Shown here one piece after another: positions 47,525-56,673 of a DNA stretch of 64,000 nucleotides. The stretch's first letter is position 1, and every line of letters begins with the position of its first letter. The DNA comes from Sphingopyxis flava (GTDB lineage Bacteria > Pseudomonadota > Alphaproteobacteria > Sphingomonadales > Sphingomonadaceae). A model generated the notes under the pieces. It was given only the letters and a program-made list of their open reading frames with translations, was not told where the DNA came from and did not search any database. Location of the stretch: contig NZ_FUYP01000005.1 in the NCBI RefSeq assembly GCF_900168005.1, positions 1-64,000 on the forward strand. Direction: 5' to 3'. The position numbers were made by a program, and so were the translations under genes.

Positions 47525-48511
47525 TCAAGGGGCGGAGCGCAAGGCGGTGGCTTCGGCGAGGATCAGCGCAAAGGCAGGGTCGGCATCGTCCCAGGTCGCG
47601 AGCGGCGTCCAGCCGCCGGCGCGCAACAGAAGATTCGCGTCGCGCGGCCCATATTTGTGGCTGTTTTCGCTATGGATCGTCTCCCCCCTTGCCATATGGT
47701 AGGGGCGTCCATCGACGCAAAAGCTCATGTCGCATGCGGCCACGAGGTGCATCTCGATCCGCGAATGCACATCGTTCCAGACCGCGCGATGGGTGAAATT
47801 TTCAAGCGGGATCGTGCCATCGAGCTCGCGGTTGATACGTTCGAGCAGATTGAGATTGAATGCCGCGGTTACCCCGGCGGGATCGTCATAGGCGCGCTCG
47901 AGGATGTCCACATCCTTGATTCGGTCGATCCCGATCAGAAGCAGCGACGCCTCGCCGAGCGCGCTCCGCCAACTGCGAAGCAGGTCGACTGCCGTTCGCG
48001 CAACCATGTTGCCGATAGTCGAGCCCGGAAAGAAGCCGAGCTTGGGCAGCGCGCAGATTTCGCGCGGCAGATCGACCGGCTGGGTGAAATCGGCCTCGAC
48101 TGGATAGATGGCGAGCCCTGGAAAGCGGGCCGCGAGCGCGCGGGCGCTAGCGCGCAGGAAATCGCCCGAAATATCGACCGGGACATAGGCCGCAGGGTCG
48201 ATCGCCTCAAGAAGGAGCGGCGTCTTGGTCGAACTTCCGGATCCCAGTTCGACGACGGCGCGGCCGGGACCGGCGGCATCGGCGATCGCAGCGGCATGGC
48301 GCTTAAGCAGGTCGGTCTCGCTGCGCGTCGGATAATATTCGGGAAGCGCGGTGATGTCCTCAAACAGCGCCGATCCGGCCGCGTCGTAGAACCAGCGCGC
48401 CGGTATCGCCTTTTGCGCCTGCGAGAGTCCGGCGTGGACATCGGCGCGAAACGCCAGATCGATCCCGGCCTCGTCAGCTTCGACCTGCCGCAAATGTCGC
48501 ACTACGCCCAT
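47525..48511 (-). CDS. egtD: L-histidine N-alpha-methyltransferase (ergothioneine)
   Basis: 328 residues. SAM-dependent enzyme making hercynine from histidine. N-terminal QKAIPARWFYDAAGSALFEDITALPEYYPTRSE, SAM-binding VVELGSGSSTKT, GFFPGSTIGN and IGIDRIKD are canonical; C-terminal FTHRAVWNDVHSRIEMHLVA is the family signature. AAGGAT lies 7 nt upstream of the ATG. It begins 1 nt after the egtB stop, so the two are coupled in the order egtB-egtD. Confidence 0.94.
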   Translation of the reverse strand: MGVVRHLRQVEADEAGIDLAFRADVHAGLSQAQKAIPARWFYDAAGSALFEDITALPEYYPTRSETDLLKRHAAAIADAAGPGRAVVELGSGSSTKTPLLLEAIDPAAYVPVDISGDFLRASARALAARFPGLAIYPVEADFTQPVDLPREICALPKLGFFPGSTIGNMVARTAVDLLRSWRSALGEASLLLIGIDRIKDVDILERAYDDPAGVTAAFNLNLLERINRELDGTIPLENFTHRAVWNDVHSRIEMHLVAACDMSFCVDGRPYHMARGETIHSENSHKYGPRDANLLLRAGGWTPLATWDDADPAFALILAEATALRSAP

Positions 48512-48512
48512 A

Positions 48513-49814
48513 TCAAAGATCCTTGGCCAGCCGCACGCCGGTGAATTGCCAACGCTGGTGGGGGTAAAAGAAGTTGCGATAGCTGGCGCGCATATGGCCG
48601 CGCGGGGTCGCACAGCTGCCCCCGCGCAGGACGAACTGCCCGCTCATAAACTTTCCATTATACTCGCCGACCGCGCCGGGGGCTGCGCAAAAGCCTGGAT
48701 AGGGGCGATAGGCGCTGCCGGTCCATTCCCACACGCTGCCGAACATCTGCTGGAGCCCGCCGTCGCCGCTTGGCGCCGCAGGCTGCACGGGCCCGGCGCC
48801 ATCGAGTTGCTGCCCGCCGAGAGGGTCGAGCGCCATAGCCGCCGCCTCCCACTCAAATTCGGTCGGCAGCCGCGCGCCGGCCCAGCTTGCAAAGGCGTCA
48901 GCCTCGTAAAAGCTGACATGAGTGACGGGCGCGGCGGGCGCGATCGGCTGCCAGCCCGCGAGAGTGAACGCGCGTCCATCGTGCCAGTAGAGCGGTGCCT
49001 CGACGCCTTCGGCCTCCACCCATGCCCAGCCGTCGCTGAGCCAGAGCGAGGGCGTGCGATAGCCGCCGTCGTCAATGAATGCCTGCCACTCGCTGTTGGT
49101 CACTGGCCGACTTGCGAGAGCGTGCGGGGTCAAAAGGACAGAAAATTGGGGAGTCTCGCAGTCGAAGGCGAAGCTTTCGCTCGCATGGCCGACCGATACG
49201 ATTCCTTCCGCTCCTTCCACCCAGCGCATTGCAAGTGCTGCCTCAGCGGGCGAGCCGCAGACTTCCGGCGCAGCGTCACCCTCGAAGCCGGCCTCCTCCC
49301 AGACCGCCGGGCCGAGCGGGTTCTGCGCGAACAAATGCTTGATGTCGGTGAGGAGCAGTTCCTGATGCTGCTGTTCGTGGTGAATGCCGAGTTCGACGAG
49401 CCCGCGCGCCACGTCGGGCAGGTCGGCAAATGCTTGCTCTACCGCCGTATCGACATGCGCGCGCCAGGCGCGAACGGCCTCAAGCGTGGGTCGGGTCAAA
49501 AGCCCGCGCTGCGGGCGCGCGTGCCGCGGCCCTTCCGCCTCATAATAGCTGTTGAAAAGATAGGGATAGCGGGGATCGAACAGCTGGTAGTCGGGGACAT
49601 GATCGCGCAGCACGAAGGTTTCGAAAAACCAGTTCGTGTGCGCAAGATGCCATTTGGCGGGCGATGCATCCGCCATCGATTGCGCGCTTGCGTCGGCGTC
49701 AGACAGCGACGCCGCGAGGTCCAGCGACAGGCGCCGCGTGGCGGCGAAACGACCAGCCAGGTCGGCGTGCGACAGCGCGTCGGTCGTGGGCGAAGCGTCG
49801 GTGCGGCGGGCCAT
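48513..49814 (-). CDS. egtB: Ergothioneine biosynthesis sulfoxide synthase EgtB
   Basis: 433 residues. It joins hercynine to a cysteine-type sulfur donor with O2. DinB-like domain with iron ligands H59 (WHLAHTNWFFE) and H146, H150 (HHEQQHQE), then the FGE-sulfatase domain (about 230-430) with PTEFEWEAAA, GSVWEWT and LRGGSCATPRGHMRASYRNFF. No fused methyltransferase, so egtB plus egtD rather than OvoA. The egtA/egtC/egtE genes are not adjacent; a lyase may be encoded elsewhere. The ATG at 49814 is chosen over an unsupported in-frame extension. Confidence 0.93.
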   Translation of the reverse strand: MARRTDASPTTDALSHADLAGRFAATRRLSLDLAASLSDADASAQSMADASPAKWHLAHTNWFFETFVLRDHVPDYQLFDPRYPYLFNSYYEAEGPRHARPQRGLLTRPTLEAVRAWRAHVDTAVEQAFADLPDVARGLVELGIHHEQQHQELLLTDIKHLFAQNPLGPAVWEEAGFEGDAAPEVCGSPAEAALAMRWVEGAEGIVSVGHASESFAFDCETPQFSVLLTPHALASRPVTNSEWQAFIDDGGYRTPSLWLSDGWAWVEAEGVEAPLYWHDGRAFTLAGWQPIAPAAPVTHVSFYEADAFASWAGARLPTEFEWEAAAMALDPLGGQQLDGAGPVQPAAPSGDGGLQQMFGSVWEWTGSAYRPYPGFCAAPGAVGEYNGKFMSGQFVLRGGSCATPRGHMRASYRNFFYPHQRWQFTGVRLAKDL

Positions 49815-49943
49815 AAGCAGACAATCCCCCGAAGTGCGATTCGGTTTCGCAAGACGAGGCAATATGGTTACGGCGCCCACGAAAGTCTAGAACATATGGG
49901 GAACAGATTCCGGATGAAGACCTGAAGGAAAGAAGACAATCCC

Positions 49944-50525
49944 TTAGCGCGTGCCGCCGGGCTTCCAGAGGATGTCGCCGTCCGCCGCGGCATTGATGTG
50001 GCGCGTCATCACGAACAAGTGGTCCGACAAACGATTGAGGTAGGCGAGCGCAAGCGGGTTGAGCGCACGCGTTGCCGCAGCAGCCACGGCGGCGCGCTCG
50101 GCGCGTCGGGCGATCGCCCGCGCGAGGTGAAGGCGGGCCGCCGTCTCGCTCCCGCCTGGGAGAATGAAACTGCGGAGCGGATCCAGCGCGGCGTTCATGG
50201 CGTCGATTTCCGCTTCGAGCCGCGCGACCTGCCCCGCCACGATGCGCAGCGCCATGTCGTGCGGGCCGAAACCATGCTCGGCATCGGCCGGGGTCGCAAG
50301 ATCGGCGCCGAGGTCGAACAGTTCGTTCTGGATGCGGGTCAGCATCGCGGCCTCAGCGCTGTCTTGGGCGAGCGCGGCGGCCGCGAGGCCGACCGCGCTG
50401 TTCGCCTCATCGACGTCGCCGATCGCCGCCATCAGCGGCGCCGATTTCGCGATGCGCGAGCCGTCGACGAGGCCGGTGGTGCCATCGTCCCCGGTGCGGG
50501 TGTAGATCTTGTTGAGCTTGACCAT
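49944..50525 (-). CDS. Cob(I)yrinic acid a,c-diamide adenosyltransferase, PduO type
   Basis: 193 residues. KIYTRTGDDGTTGLVDGSR is the ATP-binding motif and the C-terminal helices show RSFILPGGSETAARLHLARAIARRAERA and LNRLSDHLFVMTR, conserved in the PduO family. It transfers the adenosyl group to corrinoid for adenosylcobalamin. No cobalamin riboswitch was recognised. It starts 20 nt after the HIG1 gene on the same strand, a pairing common in alphaproteobacteria. Confidence 0.93.
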   Translation of the reverse strand: MVKLNKIYTRTGDDGTTGLVDGSRIAKSAPLMAAIGDVDEANSAVGLAAAALAQDSAEAAMLTRIQNELFDLGADLATPADAEHGFGPHDMALRIVAGQVARLEAEIDAMNAALDPLRSFILPGGSETAARLHLARAIARRAERAAVAAAATRALNPLALAYLNRLSDHLFVMTRHINAAADGDILWKPGGTR

Positions 50526-50545
50526 CGGCCGGGGCCGCGCGGCTG

Positions 50546-50770
50546 TCAGCTGCCAGCGGCGAGGAAGCCGATCAGCACGAGCAGGATGATCGTGATCGCC
50601 TGCCACTTCACGCGCGCCATCATCATCCGGTTCTGCATCACCTGATTGTCGTGCGACGTGCCGTCCATCGCCGCGCGGTGCCCCTGCGCGAAATGGAAGA
50701 GGCCGCGCGCCAGCGCGAAAAGGACGAGGCCGGCGGCAACGACGACGGCGAGGACAAGGAGGACGGTCAT
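50546..50770 (-). CDS. HIG1-domain twin-transmembrane protein
   Basis: 74 residues with two membrane helices (about 2-20 and 54-73) and the short cytoplasmic loop NRMMMARVKWQA between them, which matches the HIG_1_N motif. In mitochondria such proteins associate with respiratory supercomplexes; bacterial roles are unproven. It precedes the PduO gene and follows the GluQRS gene by 9 nt. Confidence 0.85.
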   Translation of the reverse strand: MTVLLVLAVVVAAGLVLFALARGLFHFAQGHRAAMDGTSHDNQVMQNRMMMARVKWQAITIILLVLIGFLAAGS

Positions 50771-50779
50771 GGTCCCTAT

Positions 50780-51631
50780 TTAGGGCATCTTCAGCGAATA
50801 TCCAGACGGAAGCCGTCCGGCGCGCAAATCTGCGGCGAGCTTCTTGCCGTCGACCCCGCGCGCGCGGAGCGCCGCGAGCGACGCCGCCGCGTCGCGCTTG
50901 GCAAGGCGCTGCCCGGCGGTGTCACAGACGAGCGCGTGGTGGCGATAAAGGGGGGTGGCAAGCCCCAGCAGCGCCTGGAGCAGGCGGTGTACGTCGGTCG
51001 AGGCGATGAGATCGGCGCCGCGCACGACATGAGTGACCCCCATCGCGGCGTCGTCGAGCGTGCTCGCAAGATGATAGCTGGCGGGCGCATCCTTGCGCGC
51101 AAGAACGATGTCGCCGTGTGCCGCGGGGTCGGCGGCACGCAGCCCCTGCCCTTCTTCCTCCCACCAGAGCTTGCCCACGAGCGCTGCGGCGCGGCGCATG
51201 TCGAGCCGCCAGCAATGAGGCTCCTGCGCCATCCGCCGCTCGCGGTCGCCCGGCAAGAGATGGCGGCACGTGCCAGGATAAAGGGCGCCGGCCGGGCCAT
51301 GCGGCGCCGCGAGGCTCGCCGCGATGTCAGCGCGGGTGCAGAAACAGGGGTAGACAAGGCCGCGCGCAGCAAGATCGGCGAGCGCCGCGTCATAAGCGCC
51401 GAGGCGCTCGGACTGACGCACCGGCGCGCCGTCCCAGCCCAGCCCGAGCCAGGCGAGGTCGGCGAGCGCCGCATCAACATAGATCTCGCGTGACCGGCTG
51501 CCATCAATATCGTCGATGCGAAGGCGGAACGCGCCGCCCGCGCCGCGCGCCGCGTCATGCGCTGCGAGCGCGCTATAGGCGTGACCGAGATGGAGTTCGC
51601 CCGTTGGACTGGGCGCGAACCTGGTCAGCAT
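50780..51631 (-). CDS. gluQ: Glutamyl-Q tRNA(Asp) synthetase
   Basis: 283 residues. Truncated class I synthetase that attaches glutamate to queuosine 34 of tRNA-Asp. MLTRFAPSPTGELHLGHA with HLGH (14-17), the zinc cluster PCFCTRAD ... YPGTCRH, and AKRDAAASL replacing the KLSKS lysine motif are typical. It lacks the anticodon-binding domain. Start ATG at 51631; GTG 12 codons upstream is possible. A queuosine-precursor transporter also occurs in this window. Confidence 0.93.
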   Translation of the reverse strand: MLTRFAPSPTGELHLGHAYSALAAHDAARGAGGAFRLRIDDIDGSRSREIYVDAALADLAWLGLGWDGAPVRQSERLGAYDAALADLAARGLVYPCFCTRADIAASLAAPHGPAGALYPGTCRHLLPGDRERRMAQEPHCWRLDMRRAAALVGKLWWEEEGQGLRAADPAAHGDIVLARKDAPASYHLASTLDDAAMGVTHVVRGADLIASTDVHRLLQALLGLATPLYRHHALVCDTAGQRLAKRDAAASLAALRARGVDGKKLAADLRAGRLPSGYSLKMP

Positions 51632-51801
51632 GGGTGCCCGGTGAGATCCAGATACTGTGGTTGCCACAGATAATAGCTTCCATATGTTGCGACAGATGCC
51701 CCCTTGACGTCAGAATCATATGCGTGATGTAATGACAGGGTCACTTGGGAACGGCAGTGGCGCGCCATCCCGCGCAGGAAAGGGGGCAGCGTTTTAAAGC
51801 T

Positions 51802-52368
51802 ATGTTCCATCCCGATCTCGCCCGCCACCCCGATAGCTGTCCCGCACTCGTGCTCAACGCGGACTATACGCCGCTGAGCTATTACCCTTTGAGCCTGTGG
51901 CCGTGGCAGACGGCGGTCAAGGCGGTATTCCTCGACCGCGTCACGATCGTCGAGAATTACGCGCGCGAAATTCATTCGCCGACCCGGACGATGCCGATTC
52001 CCAGCGTGATTGCGCTGCGCCAATATGTGAAGCCGTCCCAATATCCCGCCTTCACCCGCTTCAACCTCTTTCTGCGTGACCGTTTCGCGTGCCAATATTG
52101 CGGGTCGGGCAAGGATCTTACCTTCGATCATGTCGTGCCGCGGCGGCTCGGCGGACGGACAAGCTGGGAAAATGTCACCACCGCGTGCGCGCCGTGCAAC
52201 CTCAAGAAGGGTGGGCGCACGCCGAAGCAGGCGCATATGCCGATCCACCGCCAGCCATGGCGGCCGACGAGTTGGCAGCTGCAGGACAATGGCCGCGCCT
52301 TTCCACCAAACTATCTTCACGAAAGCTGGATCGACTGGCTCTATTGGGACGTCGAACTCGAAGGCTGA
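51802..52368 (+). CDS. HNH endonuclease domain protein
   Basis: 188 residues. The central HNH motif has C97-Q-Y-C100, D109-H110 and N124, with C129-A-P-C132 forming the structural zinc site. VLNADYTPLSYYPLSLWPW at the N-terminus and the Trp-rich tail are shared by the widely conserved alphaproteobacterial members. Substrate unknown; not an obvious restriction or homing component. It is divergent from gluQ, with a 170-nt spacer that holds no gene. Confidence 0.92.
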   Translation: MFHPDLARHPDSCPALVLNADYTPLSYYPLSLWPWQTAVKAVFLDRVTIVENYAREIHSPTRTMPIPSVIALRQYVKPSQYPAFTRFNLFLRDRFACQYCGSGKDLTFDHVVPRRLGGRTSWENVTTACAPCNLKKGGRTPKQAHMPIHRQPWRPTSWQLQDNGRAFPPNYLHESWIDWLYWDVELEG

Positions 52369-52426
52369 GACGGCCGGGCGCAACTCCATTAGCCTGGAAG
52401 CACAGGCGGCGTACGGATATTGCTTT

Positions 52427-52442
52427 GCGCATAGCTATGCGC
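52427..52442. promoter_or_regulatory. Palindromic element GCGCATAGCTATGCGC, copy 2
   Basis: A 16-nt perfect palindrome about 40 nt upstream of the ppc start, overlapping the likely promoter region. With the following GCTGCT it repeats 18 nt of the element at 14890-14907. Function unknown; the location fits an operator. Confidence 0.4.
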
Positions 52443-52482
52443 TGCTTGACGTAACGTCTGGTGCAGTGCAGCAACCTCGCCC

Positions 52483-55161
52483 ATGGGCCCGCCGATCCAG
52501 ATCTCGCAAAATCCCGACATCCGCTATCTCGGGCGGATATTGGGCGACGTCATTCGCGCCTATGGCGGCGATAAGCTCTTCCGGCAGACCGAATATATCC
52601 GCTCGGCGAGTGTCGACCGGCACCGCGGTATCGCCGGAGCCGAGGCGATCGACCCGGGGCTCGAGGCGCTGAGCCTCGACGACACGATCGCCTTCGTGCG
52701 CGGCTTCATGCTGTTTTCCATGCTTGCCAACCTCGCCGAGGACCGTCAGGGCGTCGCGATCGAGCCCGAGGCGACGATGGCAGCGGCTCTCGCCAAGCTG
52801 GCTGCCGACGGCGTGGACACCGCCGCGGTCGCAGCCCTGCTCGATGCGGCGCTGATCGCACCGGTGCTGACCGCGCACCCGACCGAGGTGCGCCGCAAGT
52901 CGATGCTCGACCACAAGAACCGTATCGCCGAACTGATGCGGCTGCGCGACGCGGGTGCGGAGGAAACATCCGAGGGCGACGTGGTCGAAGATGCGATCCG
53001 CCGGCAGATCGTGCTCCTGTGGCAGACGCGCCCGCTGCGGACCGAAAAATTGTTCGTCGCCGACGAGATCGACAATGCGCTCACCTATTTGCGCGATGTT
53101 TTCCTCCCCGTCGTGCCCAAGCTCTACGCTCGCTGGGAAAAGCAGCTGGGCCGCCGTCCTGCGAGTTTCCTGCGCGTTGGTAGCTGGATCGGGGGCGATC
53201 GCGACGGCAACCCCTTCGTCACCGCCGAAACGCTGCGCATGGCAACCACGCGCAATGCCGCCGCTGTGCTCAGCCATTATCTCGATGCCGTGCACGCGCT
53301 CGGGGCCGAATTGTCGGTGTCCTCGGCGCTCGCCCCCGTCCCGCCAGCGGTCGAGACGCTAGCCGAGGCGAGCGGGGACGCCGCGCTCAGCCGCCGCGAC
53401 GAACCTTATCGCCGCGCGCTGTCGGGCATCTATGCGCGGCTTTCGGCAACCCATGCCGAGATCGTCGGCAAGTCTCCGCCGCGTCCTTCGGCGCTCGCGG
53501 GCGAACCCTATGCGACGCCGGGCGATTTCCGGCGCGATCTCGTCACCATCGCCGGCGGCCTGTCGGCGAGCGGCGAGGGCCAGCTCGGCGGCATCGGCGC
53601 GCTCGGGCGGCTGATCCGCGCGGTCGAAGTCTTCGGTTTTCACCTTGCGACCCTCGACATGCGGCAGAACAGCGCGGTGCATGAACGCGTCCTCGCCGAG
53701 CTGTTGAGCGTGTCGGGCGTGTGCGCCGATTACAGGGCGCTCAGCGAGGAGGAGCGCGTCGCATTGCTCACGGCAGAACTCGCAAGCGACCGCCCGCTCG
53801 CAGCGCCCTGGCACGAATGGAGCGAGGAGACCGCGGGCGAGCTTGCGATCGTCCACGCGGCGGCCGACGTACGGCGCCGGCTCGGGACGGACACGATCTG
53901 CCAGTGGATCATCTCGATGGCGCAGGACCTCTCCGACCTTCTCGAGGTGCATGTACTCGCGCGCGAGGGCGGGCTGTGGCGAAGCGGTGCTGAGGCGGGC
54001 GCAACGAACCTGATGGTAGTGCCGCTGTTCGAGACGATCGACGACCTCAGCCGTGCCCCCGACATCATGACGCGTTATTTCGCGATGCCCGAGCTCGGCC
54101 CGCAGGTTCGCGTGCGCGGCTATCAGGAAGTGATGATCGGCTATTCCGATTCGAACAAGGATGGGGGCTATCTGACGTCTACCTGGGGGCTTCACCAGGC
54201 ATCGCAAGCGCTCACTCCCGTGTTCGAGAAGGCGGGAAGCGCGATGCAGCTGTTCCACGGCCGCGGGGGCGCGGTCGGACGCGGCGGCGGTAGCGCTTTC
54301 GCCGCGATCCGCGCCCAGCCCGCCGCAACGGTGCAAGGGCGGATCCGCATCACCGAACAGGGCGAAGTGATCGCAGCGAAATATGGCAGCGCCGACAGCG
54401 CGGCAACCAATCTGGAAGCAATGGTTTCGGCGAGTCTGCTCGCGAGCCTCGAGGCCGACGCCATCCGCGAGGACGATCACCCGCGCTACGCCGCAGCGAT
54501 GACCGCGCTCTCGGACACGGCCTTCGCGGCCTACCGCGGGCTTGTCTACGAGACGCCGGGATTCAAGGATTTCTTCCGCGCGATGACCCCGATCGCTGAA
54601 ATCGCAACGCTGAAAATCGGCTCGCGCCCGTCGAGCCGCACGAAGAGCAGCGCGATCGAGGATCTGCGCGCGATTCCCTGGGTGTTCAGCTGGGCCCAGT
54701 CGCGCGCGATGCTGCCTGGCTGGTACGGGACAGGCGAAGCTTTCGCGGCGTTCAAGGATCCGGTCCTGCTTGCCGACATGGCGCAAAGCTGGCCCTTTTT
54801 CGCCGCGCTTCTCGGCAATATGGAGATGGTGCTCGCGAAATCGGACATGGGGATCGCAGCGCGCTATGCCGCGCTCGCGGGCGCAGTCGACGGGCATGAG
54901 GCGATATTCACCCGCATCCGTGATGGCTGGAACCGGGCCCACGACGGGCTGCTCGCGATCACCGGACAGACGCGGCTCCTCGAGAAGAGCCCGGCGCTCG
55001 AGGCCTCGATCCGGCTGCGACTACCCTATATCGAGCCGCTCAATCTTTTGCAGATCGAGTTGATGAAGCGTCACCGCGCCGGCGAGACCGATCCGCGCAT
55101 CGCCGAGGGGATACAGCTCACGATCAACGCAATCGCGACGGCGCTGCGCAATAGCGGCTGA
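52483..55161 (+). CDS. ppc: Phosphoenolpyruvate carboxylase
   Basis: 892 residues, full length. It carboxylates PEP to oxaloacetate to refill the TCA cycle. Catalytic H132 is in TAHPTEVRRKS, the second site is FHGRGGAVGRGGG with H592, and GYSDSNKDGGYLTS contributes to catalysis. The C-terminal NSG is the canonical end. No clear ribosome binding site precedes the ATG; the start follows homology. Preceded by the palindrome at 52427. No terminator seen after it. Confidence 0.96.
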   Translation: MGPPIQISQNPDIRYLGRILGDVIRAYGGDKLFRQTEYIRSASVDRHRGIAGAEAIDPGLEALSLDDTIAFVRGFMLFSMLANLAEDRQGVAIEPEATMAAALAKLAADGVDTAAVAALLDAALIAPVLTAHPTEVRRKSMLDHKNRIAELMRLRDAGAEETSEGDVVEDAIRRQIVLLWQTRPLRTEKLFVADEIDNALTYLRDVFLPVVPKLYARWEKQLGRRPASFLRVGSWIGGDRDGNPFVTAETLRMATTRNAAAVLSHYLDAVHALGAELSVSSALAPVPPAVETLAEASGDAALSRRDEPYRRALSGIYARLSATHAEIVGKSPPRPSALAGEPYATPGDFRRDLVTIAGGLSASGEGQLGGIGALGRLIRAVEVFGFHLATLDMRQNSAVHERVLAELLSVSGVCADYRALSEEERVALLTAELASDRPLAAPWHEWSEETAGELAIVHAAADVRRRLGTDTICQWIISMAQDLSDLLEVHVLAREGGLWRSGAEAGATNLMVVPLFETIDDLSRAPDIMTRYFAMPELGPQVRVRGYQEVMIGYSDSNKDGGYLTSTWGLHQASQALTPVFEKAGSAMQLFHGRGGAVGRGGGSAFAAIRAQPAATVQGRIRITEQGEVIAAKYGSADSAATNLEAMVSASLLASLEADAIREDDHPRYAAAMTALSDTAFAAYRGLVYETPGFKDFFRAMTPIAEIATLKIGSRPSSRTKSSAIEDLRAIPWVFSWAQSRAMLPGWYGTGEAFAAFKDPVLLADMAQSWPFFAALLGNMEMVLAKSDMGIAARYAALAGAVDGHEAIFTRIRDGWNRAHDGLLAITGQTRLLEKSPALEASIRLRLPYIEPLNLLQIELMKRHRAGETDPRIAEGIQLTINAIATALRNSG

Positions 55162-55226
55162 TCCGTCCCGATCGAGGCAAGGCATGGCCCGGTCGATGGC
55201 GCCTACGCCTTCGCTATCGCGGAGGG

Positions 55227-55745
55227 TTATTTCGAGATGATCCGCACCTCGCCCTTGCTCGCGGCACCGTCGGGATTGAACGCGATGGTGAAATCGTCAC
55301 CGTCCTTGTCGGTACCGGCTAGCGTGTCGCCGTCGCGCGTCACCTTGACGCCCTTCTTGGCGAATTCGGCCGCCATCCAGTCGGCTGCCTTGGCTGGAGC
55401 GGCAGGCGAGGTAAAACCGAGGTTCACTGTCGCCTTGTCGGCTCGGTTCCAGTCGCTCGCGTTGACGTTGACCTTGGTCACCTTGCTGCCCGGGTAGAGT
55501 TTGACCCCATCGATGTCGAAATCACCCTCGATGTCGAGGTCAACAAAGTCGGGGATGTCGATGTTGATCGCGCTACCATCCTCGCCGCCAATCTTGAGCT
55601 TGCCCCCGTCCCGGCCCGCCTTGATCTGCACGCCCCCGCCCTCGCCGTCGGCGTTGATCGAGATTTCGGTCTCGGTCGTCTTTTCGTCCTTCTGCCCGCA
55701 GGCAGCGAGGAGCAGTATCGCGGGAATCAGAAAAGCGGGGCGCAT
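55227..55745 (-). CDS. Lipoprotein of unknown function, Asp/Gly-rich
   Basis: 172 residues. Lipobox LLAAC with Cys16. The mature part begins with a charged region, then repeated beta-rich segments such as INIDIPDFVDLDIEGDFDIDGVKLYPG, and a C-terminal domain with KAADWMAAEFAKKGVKV. It resembles sphingomonad-type proteins without characterised function. CAAGGAGAT lies 6 nt upstream of the ATG. Convergent with ppc. Confidence 0.85.
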   Translation of the reverse strand: MRPAFLIPAILLLAACGQKDEKTTETEISINADGEGGGVQIKAGRDGGKLKIGGEDGSAINIDIPDFVDLDIEGDFDIDGVKLYPGSKVTKVNVNASDWNRADKATVNLGFTSPAAPAKAADWMAAEFAKKGVKVTRDGDTLAGTDKDGDDFTIAFNPDGAASKGEVRIISK

Positions 55746-55834
55746 GGCGGATCTCCTTGGTGCATTATCCATATAATACACCGAGGGGGGCCGAGCATCA
55801 ACCAACATTTGTCTGTGTCGGAAGGGGAGGCCGC

Positions 55835-56638
55835 TCAGGCGTCAATGCTTGTCTTGAGGTCGCCGTGCACAAGACCGCCGTCGACGGTGATCGTGTCGCC
55901 GACAACATAGTCGCCTGCCTTCGACGCAAGAAAGATCGCGGCGCCGGCCATATCCTCGGGGACGCCGATACGTTTTACGGGGATGCTCTTGGAAACCGCG
56001 TCACCATGGTCGCGCGCTGCCTTGTTCATGTCCGACTGGAAGGCGCCCGGCGCGATCGCGCTCACCACGATATGGTCCTGCACCAGACGGGCCGCCAGGC
56101 GCTTGGTGAGGTAGAGGATCGCCGCCTTCGAGGCATGATAGCTGTAGGTTTCCCAGGGGTTGAGGCGCATGCCGTCGATCGAGCCGATGTTGATGACCTT
56201 TGCCGGGCGATCCTGCGTGCCTGCAGCCTTGAGCAAGGCGTGTAGCGCCTGCGTCAGGAAGAAGGGCGATTTGACGTTGATGTCCATCACCTTGTCCCAG
56301 CCGCTTTCGGGGAAGCCCTCGAACGGCTCGCCCCACGCAGCGCCGGCGTTGTTGACAAGAATGTCGAGCCGCTCTTCGCGGCCGCCAATCTCCGCGGCGA
56401 GCGCGCGGCAGCCCTCGACACTCGAAAGATCGAACGGCAGGCCGATGACCTTGCCAGGGTAGCGTGTGTCGAAATCGGCGACCGCCGCCTCGACCTGCGC
56501 GGTCTTGCGCGCCGAAATATAGACACGCGCGCAGCCCGCAGCGAGGAAACCCTCGACGATCATCGCGCCGATCCCGCGCGATCCGCCGGTGACGAGCGCG
56601 ACGCGGCCGTCGAGGCCGAACATGTCCTGAAGGTTCAT
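55835..56638 (-). CDS. Short-chain dehydrogenase/reductase
   Basis: 267 residues. Cofactor motif TGGSRGIG, NNAG at about 97-100, catalytic Tyr and Lys in YSYHASK, and the C-terminal PEDMAGAAIFLASKAGDYVVGDTITVDGG. The nearest style is NADP-type 3-oxoacyl-ACP reductase-like SDRs; the natural substrate is unknown. It ends the catabolic minus-strand set: it begins 35 nt after the acyl-CoA dehydrogenase gene. Confidence 0.92.
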   Translation of the reverse strand: MNLQDMFGLDGRVALVTGGSRGIGAMIVEGFLAAGCARVYISARKTAQVEAAVADFDTRYPGKVIGLPFDLSSVEGCRALAAEIGGREERLDILVNNAGAAWGEPFEGFPESGWDKVMDINVKSPFFLTQALHALLKAAGTQDRPAKVINIGSIDGMRLNPWETYSYHASKAAILYLTKRLAARLVQDHIVVSAIAPGAFQSDMNKAARDHGDAVSKSIPVKRIGVPEDMAGAAIFLASKAGDYVVGDTITVDGGLVHGDLKTSIDA

Positions 56639-56673
56639 GGGACTATCTCTCTTCCACTCTAAAATTGGCTCAC

